Source of the DNA: Streptomyces avidinii
Lineage (GTDB): Bacteria; Actinomycetota; Actinomycetes; Streptomycetales; Streptomycetaceae
Length of the DNA stretch: 64,000 bases
Assembly: GCF_014650695.1 (NCBI RefSeq)
Contig: NZ_BMVL01000004.1
Location: 513,013 to 577,012 of the forward strand
Reading direction: 5' to 3'
Numbering within the stretch: the stretch's first letter is position 1; each line of letters opens with the position of its first letter. The notes under the pieces are model-generated. The model made no database searches, was not told the origin of the DNA, and worked only from the letters and a program-made list of their open reading frames with translations. The position numbers and the translations under genes were made by a program. This document shows, piece after piece, positions 43,553-51,786 of this stretch.

Positions 43553-44281
43553 ATGGGCGCAGACCGCGCAGACCGCGCAGACCGCGCAGACCGTACGGGG
43601 GCCGGGGCCGGGGTCGGGGGTCCGGAACCGCAGCGCGAGAAGAAGCAGCTCGGCCGCAGTTTCGCGCTGATGACGGCGCTCGGGGTGCTGCTGGTGCTGG
43701 CGGGCCTGGTCGGCCTCGTCTACACGGGCCTGGCCACCCTCACCTCGATGTTCCTCTTCGGCTGGCTGCTGCTGATCGGCGGTGTGGTGGGCCTGCTGCT
43801 GGCCGTGCAGGCGCGCCGGAGCAACTACTTCTGGCTCGCCGTCGTCGTCGCCGCGATGAACCTCGCGGCGGGCTTCGTGATCCTGCGCCGTCCAGAGGCG
43901 AGCGCCGAGGCGCTGACCATGTTCGCCGCGCTGCTCTTCCTCACGGGTGGAGTGTTCCGGCTGGTGGGGGCGCTGGTGGTGCGGGGGTCCCACTTCGCAC
44001 TCGCGGTCGTCCAGGGGGCCTTCGGGATCCTGTTGGGGTTCCTGATCCTCTCCGGCTGGCCCGGCAACAGTCTGTACGTGATCGGAACCTTCTTCTCCCT
44101 CGCCCTGCTGTTCGACGGGCTGAGCCTGGTCGCCATGGGCATGGGGTCCCGGCGCATCCTGGGCTTGGTCAGGGAGGACGGTGCCCCGGCGGAGGCGGCA
44201 GCGGCGGGCGGTGCGGCGGGCGGGCCGGGTGAGACGGCCGGGAAGCGTCCGGCAGAAGATCAGGAACAGTCGAACAACTGA
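43553..44281 (+). CDS. HdeD-like (DUF308) six-helix membrane protein
   Basis: This 242-residue membrane protein has six hydrophobic segments in three hairpins (for example ALMTALGVLLVLAGLVGLVY, FLFGWLLLIGGVVGLLLAV, LAVVVAAMNLAAGFVIL, LTGGVFRLVGALVV, FGILLGFLILSG). This is the layout of HdeD/DUF308 proteins linked to acid or membrane stress. Cytosolic ends are long. The N-terminus carries ADR four times, from a 9-bp tandem repeat. The C-terminus is Ala/Gly/Glu-rich. The ATG has AGGAGG upstream. Confidence 0.85.
   Translation: MGADRADRADRADRTGAGAGVGGPEPQREKKQLGRSFALMTALGVLLVLAGLVGLVYTGLATLTSMFLFGWLLLIGGVVGLLLAVQARRSNYFWLAVVVAAMNLAAGFVILRRPEASAEALTMFAALLFLTGGVFRLVGALVVRGSHFALAVVQGAFGILLGFLILSGWPGNSLYVIGTFFSLALLFDGLSLVAMGMGSRRILGLVREDGAPAEAAAAGGAAGGPGETAGKRPAEDQEQSNN
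43557..43592 (+). repeat. Four perfect tandem copies of GCGCAGACC
   Basis: Four identical 9-bp units sit inside the start of the HdeD-like gene and encode repeated Ala-Asp-Arg. Slippage would add or remove three residues without a frameshift. Confidence 0.9.
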
Positions 44282-44411
44282 CTCTGTCATACGCCAGTGG
44301 TCAGAAAGTGTCCTATAGGCGCTGACTTCTGGTCAGCAGTCCGGTCCGGACCAGCCCGTTCCCCACTCTTGTCGCGTGGAGACGATCGAGCGTGAAGACG
44401 GGGGACGGAAG

Positions 44412-44906
44412 ATGGACGTCAGCGGGAGCATCCCGCCAGCCAAGGAGGGTGAGGCGGAGGCTCCGGCCGACCCCCTCGCCTACGAGGGAGTGTGGAGGTT
44501 CACCGCGCCCGCGGTTGAAGAATCCGTTCCGCAGGCCCGCCGCGCGGTCCGGGACCTGCTCGGGCGCCAGGGGGTGCCGGCCCACCAGGACCTGGTGTAC
44601 TCCCTGCTCCTGATCGTCTCCGAACTGGTGACGAACTCGGTCCGGCACGCCGCCCTGCTCTCGCCGGAGGTCGCGGTCGAGGTCGCGATCGGCCGCGAGT
44701 GGGTACGGGTGGCCGTCGAGGACAACCACCCCTACCGCCCCAAGGCGCTGGAGGCCGACTTCGGCCAGACCGGCGGCCGGGGACTGCTCCTGGTCCGGGA
44801 GGTCACCCTGGAGGCCGGCGGGGTCTGCGACGTCGAGCACACCTCGACCGGCGGCAAGGTGATCTGGGCGGCCCTCCCGCTCGCCGCCCCGCCGACCGCA
44901 GGCTGA
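44412..44906 (+). CDS. HATPase-type anti-sigma/serine kinase-like protein
   Basis: This 164-residue single-domain protein has the GHKL fold of Streptomyces RsbW/SpoIIAB-like regulators. The N-box is LLIVSELVTNSVRHA, then VAVEDNHPYRP and the ATP lid region GQTGGRGLLLVREVTLEAGG. Such proteins usually bind and inhibit stress sigma factors or act as partner-switch kinases. No sigma factor or anti-anti-sigma gene is adjacent. ATG 44412 follows GGGGGACGG. An in-frame GTG at 44376 is an alternative start. Confidence 0.88.
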   Translation: MDVSGSIPPAKEGEAEAPADPLAYEGVWRFTAPAVEESVPQARRAVRDLLGRQGVPAHQDLVYSLLLIVSELVTNSVRHAALLSPEVAVEVAIGREWVRVAVEDNHPYRPKALEADFGQTGGRGLLLVREVTLEAGGVCDVEHTSTGGKVIWAALPLAAPPTAG

Positions 44907-44981
44907 GCGGCGGTCGGCGGTCGGCGGTCGGTCGACGAGGCGGCAGGGCCGCGCAGCGGGACGGCGCCCGGGGCGTACGGG

Positions 44982-45581
44982 CTACCAGCCCGCCGCGTCG
45001 CCGGTCAGCTCGCGGATCGCGGGCCGCGCTGCGTCCAGTACGGTCATGAACCAGGCCGAGAACGGTACTTCGGCGTGCCGCTTGGCCAGCTCCTCGGCGG
45101 AGACGAAGGCGGTGGCCTCGACCTCCTCCGGATCCGGGTGCACGGCAGCCTGCGCGAGTCCCACGAACAGGTGATTGAACTCCTGCTCCACGAGACCCGA
45201 TGAGGGGTCCGGGTGGTTGTAGCGCACCGTTCCCGCCTGCGCGAGCAGCGAGGGCGACAGCCCCAGCTCCTCGTGGGTCCGCCGGGCCGCGGCCGCGAAC
45301 GGCGACTCCCCCGGATAGGGGTGACCGCAACAGGTGTTCGACCAGACGCCGGGGGAGTGGTACTTCCCGAGGGCCCGCTGCTGGAGCAGCAGACGGCCCT
45401 GCTCGTCGAAGAGGAACACGGAGAACGCCCGGTGCAGCTGGCCGGGCGCCTGATGGGCGGAGAGCTTCTCCGCCGTGCCGATGGTGTTGCCGGACTCGTC
45501 GACCAGTTCGAGCATGATCGGTTCTTGAGTACCGGTGCCGTTGGACGCGCTGCTCGCGGCGGTGGCTGGTGTGGTCGGCAT
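44982..45581 (-). CDS. idi: Isopentenyl-diphosphate delta-isomerase, type I
   Basis: This 199-residue Nudix-fold enzyme interconverts isopentenyl and dimethylallyl diphosphate. The active-site Cys is in VWSNTCCGHPYPGE and the catalytic Glu is in LVEQEFNHLFVG. AARRTHEELGL matches the Nudix-like metal region. The first 25 residues form a Ser/Thr/Ala-rich extension. The start chosen has AAGGA upstream. It provides substrate for the polyprenyl synthase and hopanoid genes 9-19 kb downstream, although it is on the other strand and separately transcribed. Confidence 0.95.
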   Translation of the reverse strand: MPTTPATAASSASNGTGTQEPIMLELVDESGNTIGTAEKLSAHQAPGQLHRAFSVFLFDEQGRLLLQQRALGKYHSPGVWSNTCCGHPYPGESPFAAAARRTHEELGLSPSLLAQAGTVRYNHPDPSSGLVEQEFNHLFVGLAQAAVHPDPEEVEATAFVSAEELAKRHAEVPFSAWFMTVLDAARPAIRELTGDAAGW

Positions 45582-45662
45582 ACCCATCCTTCGCTTCGGA
45601 CTTCGGCCTTCAGTCTGCCGTACAAAAGCGGCTTGTCCCCACTTCGGAGATCCACGCATGTT

Positions 45663-45695
45663 CGCCCCCCGTCGCGTGCTAGGCGACGGGGGGCG
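45663..45695 (-). terminator. 13-bp hairpin after the methyltransferase-acetyltransferase gene
   Basis: CGCCCCCCGTCGC and GCGACGGGGGGCG pair perfectly around GTGCTAG, 40 bp past the stop at 45736 on the minus strand. It separates that gene from idi. Confidence 0.8.
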
Positions 45696-45735
45696 GATCA
45701 CATCGTGTGCGGCATCACCTGACGCCGCGCAGGCG

Positions 45736-47067
45736 TCAGACCCCGAACGGGGCCGGGTACGCGATCGTGCCCGCCGGCACCGGAACGGAATCGTCCAGCA
45801 CCAGCGCCATCATCGCCTCGTCCGGTACCTCGAAGGGCGCCCGGATCCCGAAGTGCGACGCCGGTACGAAACCGAAGCGCGGGTAGTACTCCGGGTGCCC
45901 CAGGACCAGGACCAGCGACTCCCCGCTCTCCCGTGCCGCCGCCAGCAGGGCCCGTACGACCGAGCTGCCCGCGCCCGAGCGCTGCAGCGCCGGGTCCGTC
46001 GCCACCGGGGCGAGGGCGAGCGCCGGGGCGCCGCCGACCTCGCACCGGGTCAGCAGGGCGTGCGCCGCGACCGACCCGTCCGGAGCCTCGGCCACGTACG
46101 ACAGCCCGGGCAGCCAGGCGCCGTCCGTGCGCAGCGCGTCCACGAGGTCCGCCTCCAGCGGGGTCTCGAACGCCGCCAGGTTGACCGCCCGTACCGCGGC
46201 CGTGTCGGCCGCGGTCTCCGGGCGGGCGGGCCAGGCCTCGCCGTCCCCGGCGCTCACCGGGCGCAGCACGTATCCCGTGTACCCGTACTCGTGCCCGTGA
46301 CGGGCCCGTACGTCGAGCTCCTCGCGGGTCGCGGCCAGCGCCGCGGCCATCGCGCGGCTCCCGGCCCCGGACCGGGCGCGGACCCGCTCGGCGAGCGGGC
46401 CGTAGTACTCGGCCCAGTCGGAGTCGGGCAGGTGGTGCAGGCCGAGCACCCGGTACCCCGCCGCCTGGGCGGCCGCGAGGTTGCCGGCGGTGGTGCGCAG
46501 CGCGTAGTGCGGGTCCCAGAAGGCGCGGGCGCCGGCGGACGGCTCGGGCACCGACCACTGGCACTCGGTCAGGACGAGGGTGCCGCCCGGGGCGAGCAGC
46601 CGCTTCCACCGCGCGAGCGCGGCGTCGAAGCCGAGGACGTAGGCGGAGCCCTCCGCCCAGACGAGGTCGAAGGAACCGTCCTCGAAGTCCTCGCCGGTGA
46701 GTGCGCCCATGTCCGCCTCGACGGTACGGACGCGGTCGGCGAGACCACCGGCCGCGGCGGCCGTCCGGAGCTCGTCGAGGAAGGGGGCGTGCAGGTCGAC
46801 GGCGGTCACCACGGCCCCGTCCGCGCCCGCCTCGGCGGCGAGCAGCAGGGCGCTGCGGCCCGGACCGCAGCCCAGGTCGAGGACGCGCGGCCGCTCGGGC
46901 AGCGGTCCGCACAGGGACAGCAGGTGGCGGGTGCTCGCGTCGGAGCCCGGAGCCTGCCGGGGCAGGCCGTGGTGCAGGGCGAAGAAGGCGTGCGTGAAAT
47001 CGTCGACGCCGCCCGAATCCTCGCAGGAGTCGTCGAAGCGGTCGTCGGAAGTAGTGCTGTCGGTCAA
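45736..47067 (-). CDS. Fusion of SAM methyltransferase and GNAT acetyltransferase
   Basis: This 443-residue bifunctional protein has an N-terminal class I methyltransferase domain: VLDLGCGPGRSALLLAAEAG (SAM loop, about 62-81), AVDLHAPF, then FDLVWAEGSAYVLGF. From about residue 285 there is a GNAT domain with VATDPALQRSGAGSSVVRAL (acetyl-CoA loop) and GHPEYYPRFGF. The two activities are normally on separate proteins. The substrate is unknown. A short ORF with a good ribosome site lies upstream (47117-47197). Confidence 0.92.
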   Translation of the reverse strand: MTDSTTSDDRFDDSCEDSGGVDDFTHAFFALHHGLPRQAPGSDASTRHLLSLCGPLPERPRVLDLGCGPGRSALLLAAEAGADGAVVTAVDLHAPFLDELRTAAAAGGLADRVRTVEADMGALTGEDFEDGSFDLVWAEGSAYVLGFDAALARWKRLLAPGGTLVLTECQWSVPEPSAGARAFWDPHYALRTTAGNLAAAQAAGYRVLGLHHLPDSDWAEYYGPLAERVRARSGAGSRAMAAALAATREELDVRARHGHEYGYTGYVLRPVSAGDGEAWPARPETAADTAAVRAVNLAAFETPLEADLVDALRTDGAWLPGLSYVAEAPDGSVAAHALLTRCEVGGAPALALAPVATDPALQRSGAGSSVVRALLAAARESGESLVLVLGHPEYYPRFGFVPASHFGIRAPFEVPDEAMMALVLDDSVPVPAGTIAYPAPFGV

Positions 47068-47116
47068 CGTGAACCCTTGGAACGGGGGCTCCGGCCGACG
47101 CGGCCCAGCTGTGGGG

Positions 47117-47197
47117 TCAGGACCGGCCGGATGCCCGGGAGGAGGGGGAGATGCACCGGAGTTCGCTGCGCATGGCCGCGACCACTACGACGGTCAT
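47117..47197 (-). CDS. Possible 26-codon leader ORF upstream of the fusion gene
   Basis: ATG 47197 has AGAGGTGG, 4 bases upstream. The peptide reads MTVVVVAAMRSELRCISPSS, then RASGRS. A -10-like TACGGT (minus strand, 47244-47239) sits 41 bp upstream. The run of four Val codons resembles branched-chain attenuation leaders, but the gene behind it is not a biosynthetic one. Its stop is 49 bp before the fusion gene. It could be noise; a 41-codon ORF overlaps it on the other strand. Confidence 0.35.
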   Translation of the reverse strand: MTVVVVAAMRSELRCISPSSRASGRS

Positions 47198-47437
47198 CAA
47201 CCCACCTCTTTCCACTCGACACGATCAGGGGCGTGTCCACCGTAACATCCGGGCCGTTTGTGGTACCGCGCCGTGATCGTCAATGATGATCGGAACCCGG
47301 CCCGGAGCCCGAATATTCGGCTTATCGGGGCGTAAACGGGTGGTGAACCCCTGCTTCCATTCATCCGATAGCCTCTGCCGACGTGCCGCCGCCCCCTCAG
47401 GCGCGCGTTCGGAATTCGTTACAAGGAGTGAGTTCGT

Positions 47438-49231
47438 CTGCCGACCGTCATCCTCACCGGCCTGCCGGTCCCCGGATCACCGCTCGCTGACGAGCTGCGC
47501 TCCCTCGGCTTCGACGTCCGCCCGGCGGCCGGTCCCCAGGACGCCGCCGCCGCACTGGCCGGCGTACCCGCCGACCAGCGCGTGGCCGTCGTGGACAGCG
47601 CCTTCGTCGGGCACGTGCACGCACTGCGCCTCGCGCTGACCGACCCGCGCTTCGACGCCTGCGCCGTCACCGGCGCCCTCGCCGTCCGGGCCGGCGCCCG
47701 CGAAGCCCTCGACAAGGCCGCCGCCGTCGCCGTCGCGGAACCCGGCGGCGCCGGCCCGTACCCGGACCGGCTCGCCGCCGCGGTCGAGGCCGCCGGAACC
47801 ACCGTGCAGCGCCCCGAACTGGGCACGCTCGTCGCCGCCGTCCCCGCCGGCCCGGCGGAGCGGGACGCGGCGACCGCCGCCGTCGCCGCCGTCGACGACG
47901 AAGCCGTACGCCTGCGGACCGCAGTGAAGTCCCGCGACGGCTTCTTCACCACCTTCTGCATCAGCCCGTACTCGCGCTACATCGCCCGCTGGTGCGCGCG
48001 CCGCGGCCTGACCCCGAACCAGGTCACCACCGCCTCGCTGATCACCGCGCTGATCGCGGCCGGCTGCGCGGCCACCGGCGAACGCTGGGGCTACGTGGCG
48101 GCCGGCGTGCTGCTCCTCGTCTCCTTCGTACTGGACTGCACCGACGGGCAGCTCGCCCGCTACTCGCTCCAGTACTCGACGATGGGCGCCTGGCTCGACG
48201 CCACCTTCGACCGCGCGAAGGAGTACTCCTTCTACGCGGGCCTCGCGCTCGGCGCGGCCAGGAACGGCGACGACGTATGGGCCCTGGCCGTCGGCTCCAT
48301 GATCCTCATGACCTGCCGGCATGTCGTGGACTTCTCCTTCAACGAGGCCAACCACGACGCCACCGCCAACACGAGCCCCACGGCCGCCCTCTCCGACCGG
48401 CTCGACAGCGTCGGCTGGACCGTGTGGCTCCGCCGGATGATCATCCTTCCGATCGGTGAGCGCTGGGCGATGATCGCGGTCCTGACCGCCTTCACCACCC
48501 CCCGGATCGTCTTCTACGCCCTGCTCGTCGGCTGCGCCTTCGGCGCGCTCTACACCACCGCCGGGCGGGTCCTGCGCTCCCTGACGCGCCGGGCCACCCG
48601 CACCGACCGGGCGGCCCGGGCACTGGCAGACCTGGCCGACTCCGGCCCGCTCGCCGAGCTCCAGGCCCGCCTGCTGCGCGGCCGCGCCGGGTCCTTCGGC
48701 TCCGTGTACGGGGCGGCGCTCGGCACGCTGGTGATGATCGCGGGCGCCGTGTTCCTGCCGTTCGGCGACCCGCGGCTGATCGCCGTCGCGGTGATCTATG
48801 TCATGACGGCCGGCCTCGCCGTCGCCGCGCCCCTCAAGGGCGCCCTGGACTGGCTGATCCCGCCGCTGTTCCGGGCCGCCGAGTACGTCACGGTCCTCGC
48901 GCTCGCCGTGAAGGCGGACGTCCCCGGGGCCCTCCCGGCGGCATTCGGCCTGATCGCGGCGGTCGCCTACCATCACTACGACACGGTGTACCGCATTCGC
49001 GGTGGCACCGGCGCGCCCCCGCACTGGCTGGTGCGGACGATCGGCGGCCACGAAGGCCGGGTCCTGCTGATCACGGCCCTGGCGGCCGTCCTCGTAACGC
49101 GCGAAGCGGACTTCCCCGTCGCGCTCACGGTCATGGCCGTGTTCGTGGCACTCGTGGTGCTCGTGGAGAGCATCCGATTCTGGGTCTCCTCCGGAGCACC
49201 CGCCGTACATGACGAAGGAGAACCAGCATGA
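47438..49231 (+). CDS. CDP-alcohol phosphatidyltransferase with N-terminal DUF5941-type domain
   Basis: The protein is 597 residues if started at CTG 47438. The N-terminal 170 residues (PTVILTGLPVPGSPLADELR and on) form a nucleotidyltransferase-like DUF5941 region. The integral CDP-alcohol phosphotransferase motif is complete: D233-C-T-D236-G-Q-L-A-R, then G-A-W-L-D-A-T-F-D. At least six hydrophobic segments follow to the C-terminus. The frame is closed by a stop at 47429 and has no ATG/GTG/TTG before the conserved start, while AAGGAG lies 9 bases before the CTG. A -10-like TAGCCT is at about 47370. The stop overlaps the next ATG. It is the first gene of the polyol-phosphate module. Confidence 0.88.
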   Translation: MPTVILTGLPVPGSPLADELRSLGFDVRPAAGPQDAAAALAGVPADQRVAVVDSAFVGHVHALRLALTDPRFDACAVTGALAVRAGAREALDKAAAVAVAEPGGAGPYPDRLAAAVEAAGTTVQRPELGTLVAAVPAGPAERDAATAAVAAVDDEAVRLRTAVKSRDGFFTTFCISPYSRYIARWCARRGLTPNQVTTASLITALIAAGCAATGERWGYVAAGVLLLVSFVLDCTDGQLARYSLQYSTMGAWLDATFDRAKEYSFYAGLALGAARNGDDVWALAVGSMILMTCRHVVDFSFNEANHDATANTSPTAALSDRLDSVGWTVWLRRMIILPIGERWAMIAVLTAFTTPRIVFYALLVGCAFGALYTTAGRVLRSLTRRATRTDRAARALADLADSGPLAELQARLLRGRAGSFGSVYGAALGTLVMIAGAVFLPFGDPRLIAVAVIYVMTAGLAVAAPLKGALDWLIPPLFRAAEYVTVLALAVKADVPGALPAAFGLIAAVAYHHYDTVYRIRGGTGAPPHWLVRTIGGHEGRVLLITALAAVLVTREADFPVALTVMAVFVALVVLVESIRFWVSSGAPAVHDEGEPA

Positions 49232-49980
49232 TCGGCCTTGTACTCGCTGCCGGTGCCGGACGCCGTCTGCGTCCCTACACCGACACCCTGCCCAAGGCGC
49301 TCGTGCCGGTCGGCCCCGAGGGTGACGAGGAGAGCCTGACGGTCCTCGACCTGACGCTGGGCAACTTCGCCGAGGTCGGCCTCACCGAGGTCGCCATCGT
49401 CGTCGGTTACCGCAAGGAAGCCGTGTACGCCCGCCGCGAGGCCCTGGAGGCCAAGTACGGCGTCAAGATCACGCTGATCGACAACGACAAGGCCGAGGAG
49501 TGGAACAACGCCTACTCCCTGTGGTGCGCGCGTGACGTCCTCAAGCAGGGCGTGATCCTCGCCAACGGCGACACCGTCCACCCGGTCTCGGTCGAGCGCA
49601 CCCTGCTCGCCGCCCGCGGCAACGGCCAGAAGATCATCCTCGCCCTCGACACGGTCAAGAACCTGGCCGACGAGGAGATGAAGGTCGTCACGGCCGATGG
49701 GAAGGGCGTCCAGAAGATCACCAAGCTGATGGACCCCGCCGACGCCACCGGCGAGTACATCGGTGTCACCCTCATCGAGCCCGAGGCCGCCGAGCAGCTG
49801 GCCGAGGCCCTGAAGACCACCTTCGAGCGCGACCCCGACCTCTACTACGAGGACGGCTACCAGCAGCTCGTCAACGACGGCTTCACCATCGACGTGGCCC
49901 CCATCGGTGACGTCAAGTGGGTCGAGATCGACAACCACGACGACCTCGCCAAGGGCCGGACGATCGCATGCCAGTACTGA
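49228..49980 (+). CDS. NTP transferase (phosphocholine/inositol-phosphate cytidylyltransferase-like)
   Basis: This 250-residue nucleotidyltransferase has the N-terminal signature LVLAAGAGRRLRPYTDTLPK (4-23). It also has AIVVGYRKE, IDNDKAEEWNNAYSLWCARD and ILANGDTVHP. The NNAYSL segment is typical of LicC-type phosphocholine and related CTP transferases rather than glucose-1-phosphate enzymes. It probably makes the CDP-activated alcohol used by the flanking CDP-alcohol transferases. It overlaps the previous gene by 4 bp and the next by 13 bp. Confidence 0.88.
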   Translation: MIGLVLAAGAGRRLRPYTDTLPKALVPVGPEGDEESLTVLDLTLGNFAEVGLTEVAIVVGYRKEAVYARREALEAKYGVKITLIDNDKAEEWNNAYSLWCARDVLKQGVILANGDTVHPVSVERTLLAARGNGQKIILALDTVKNLADEEMKVVTADGKGVQKITKLMDPADATGEYIGVTLIEPEAAEQLAEALKTTFERDPDLYYEDGYQQLVNDGFTIDVAPIGDVKWVEIDNHDDLAKGRTIACQY

Positions 49981-51029
49981 CGAGGCTCATCCCCTCGCCC
50001 GTCGTCGTCGACATCAGTCGCGGGGCGATGGACGACCTGGCCGGCCTCCTGGCCGACCAGCGGATCTCCGCCTCCGGCAAGCTGGCCATCGCGATCAGTG
50101 GAGGCTCCGGCGTGGCGCTGCGCGCCAAGCTGGAGCCCGTTCTGCCGCACGCGGACTGGTACGCGGTCGTCGACGGCACCATCGACTCCGCGGTCAAGCT
50201 CGCCGACGACATAAAGGGCCGCCGCTACGACGCCGTCGTGGGCCTGGGCGGTGGCAAGATCATCGACGTGGCCAAGTACGCCGCGGCGCGGGTCGGGCTG
50301 CCCATGGTGGCCGTCGCCACCAACCTCTCGCACGACGGCATCTGCTCGCCCGTGTCCATCCTGGACAACGACAACGGCCGCGGTTCCTACGGCGTGCCCA
50401 CGCCGATCGCCATGGTGATCGACCTCGACGTGATCAAGGAAGCGCCGGTCCGGTTCATCCGCGCCGGCATCGGTGACGCGATCTCCAACATCTCGGCGAT
50501 CGCCGACTGGGAGCTCTCGCACAAGATCACCGGCGAGCCCGTCGACGGCCTGGCCGCCGCCATGGCCCGTACCGCCGGCGAGTCCGTACTGCGCCACCCC
50601 GGCGGGTGCGGCGACGACGAGTTCCTCACCGTGCTCTCCGAGGCGCTGGTGCTCTCCGGCATCGCCATGTCGATCAGCGGGGACTCCCGCCCGTCGTCCG
50701 GCGCCTGCCACGAGATCAGCCACGCCTTCGACCTGCTCCACCCGGGACGCTCCGCGCTCCACGGCGAGCAGGTCGGCATCGGCGCCGCCTTCGCGATGCA
50801 CCTGCGCGGGGCCGCCGAGCAGTCGGGCCTCTTCGTCGAGGTACTGCGCCGGCACGGCCTGCCGGTCGGGCCCGAGGAGATCGGCTTCAGCGTCGACGAG
50901 TTCGTCGCGGCCGTCGAGTACGCCCCCCAGACCCGCCCGGGACGCTTCACGATCCTGGAGCACCTCAACCTGTCCGCCGCCGAGATCAGGGACGCTTACG
51001 CCGACTATGTCAAGACCATCCGTAGCTGA
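49968..51029 (+). CDS. Glycerol-1-phosphate dehydrogenase-like (EgsA/AraM-type) oxidoreductase
   Basis: This 353-residue protein of the iron/zinc alcohol dehydrogenase-dehydroquinate synthase superfamily matches the pattern of sn-glycerol-1-phosphate dehydrogenases. The nucleotide loop is VVGLGGGKIIDVAKYAAA. Metal ligands are the Asp in NLSHDGICSPVS and the His residues in GACHEISHAFD and ALHGEQVGIGA. In Bacillus, AraM makes glycerol-1-phosphate for an ether lipid. Here it sits between a cytidylyltransferase and CDP-alcohol transferases, so it probably supplies the polyol phosphate. The alternative sugar-phosphate substrate is open. Confidence 0.85.
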   Translation: MPVLTRLIPSPVVVDISRGAMDDLAGLLADQRISASGKLAIAISGGSGVALRAKLEPVLPHADWYAVVDGTIDSAVKLADDIKGRRYDAVVGLGGGKIIDVAKYAAARVGLPMVAVATNLSHDGICSPVSILDNDNGRGSYGVPTPIAMVIDLDVIKEAPVRFIRAGIGDAISNISAIADWELSHKITGEPVDGLAAAMARTAGESVLRHPGGCGDDEFLTVLSEALVLSGIAMSISGDSRPSSGACHEISHAFDLLHPGRSALHGEQVGIGAAFAMHLRGAAEQSGLFVEVLRRHGLPVGPEEIGFSVDEFVAAVEYAPQTRPGRFTILEHLNLSAAEIRDAYADYVKTIRS

Positions 51030-51786
51030 ACTGAGGCCGGTCGTCCACCCCGCGGGCGTGAAGGACCGGGTCAGCGGCGAGCACTGGGGCGGGCGCCTCT
51101 ACATGCGCGAGATCTCCCTGCGCATCACCCGCGTCCTGGTCACCACCAAGGTCACGCCGAACCAGCTGACCTACCTGATGACCCTCGCCGGCGTCCTGGC
51201 CCTCCCGGCCCTGCTGGTGCCGGGCATCCTGGGCGCCGTCCTCGGCGTGGTCGCGGTCCAGATGTACCTGCTGCTCGACTGCGTCGACGGCGAGGTCGCC
51301 CGCTGGAAGAAGCAGTTCTCGCTCTCCGGGGTCTACCTGGACCGGGTCGGCGCCTACCTGTGCGACGCCGCGGTCCTCGTGGGCTTCGGCCTGCGCGCCG
51401 CCGACCTGTGGGGCCCCGGGGGCGCCGACTGGCTGTGGGCCTTCCTGGGCACCCTGGCCGCACTCGGCGCCATCCTGATCAAGGCCGAGACCGACCTGGT
51501 CGGCGTCGCCCGCCACCAGGCCGGCAAGCCCGTGGTCAAGGACGCGGCCGCCGAGCCGCGCGCGAAGGGCATGGCCTTCGCCCGCCGCGCCGCCGCCGCG
51601 CTCAAGTTCCACCGCCTGATCCTGGGCATCGAGGCCTCGCTGCTCATCCTGGTGCTGGCCGTCGTGGACCAGATGCAGGGCGACCTGTACTGGTCCCGCG
51701 TCGGGGTCGCCGTACTGGCCGGCATCGCGATGCTCCAGACCGTGCTGCACCTGGTGTCCATCCTCGCCTCCAGCAGGCTCAAGTGA
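51007..51786 (+). CDS. Second CDP-alcohol phosphatidyltransferase, variant catalytic motif
   Basis: This 259-residue membrane enzyme has the motif DCVDGEVARWKKQFSLSGVY, then LDRVGAYLCD. In the canonical D-x2-DG-x2-AR-x8-G-x3-D-x3-D, the last Asp (the presumed general base) is Ala here. An Asp lies eight residues further on. Several hydrophobic segments flank and follow the motif (LMTLAGVLALPALLVPGILG). It overlaps the dehydrogenase gene by 23 bp and the glycosyltransferase start by 4 bp. It may use another base, or serve as a partner of the first transferase. Confidence 0.88.
   Translation: MSRPSVAELRPVVHPAGVKDRVSGEHWGGRLYMREISLRITRVLVTTKVTPNQLTYLMTLAGVLALPALLVPGILGAVLGVVAVQMYLLLDCVDGEVARWKKQFSLSGVYLDRVGAYLCDAAVLVGFGLRAADLWGPGGADWLWAFLGTLAALGAILIKAETDLVGVARHQAGKPVVKDAAAEPRAKGMAFARRAAAALKFHRLILGIEASLLILVLAVVDQMQGDLYWSRVGVAVLAGIAMLQTVLHLVSILASSRLK

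Noticed and set aside
44907..44935. Short GGCGGTC tandem run after the HATPase gene
   Set aside because: Imperfect low-complexity GC sequence between convergent genes, with no sign of function.
47151..47276. 41-codon plus-strand ORF with a GGAGGAGGGGGAG ribosome site
   Set aside because: The purine run is also the antisense of the minus-strand leader ORF. The peptide is not family-like, and it ends 160 bp before the next gene. The minus-strand option fits a promoter better, but neither is certain.
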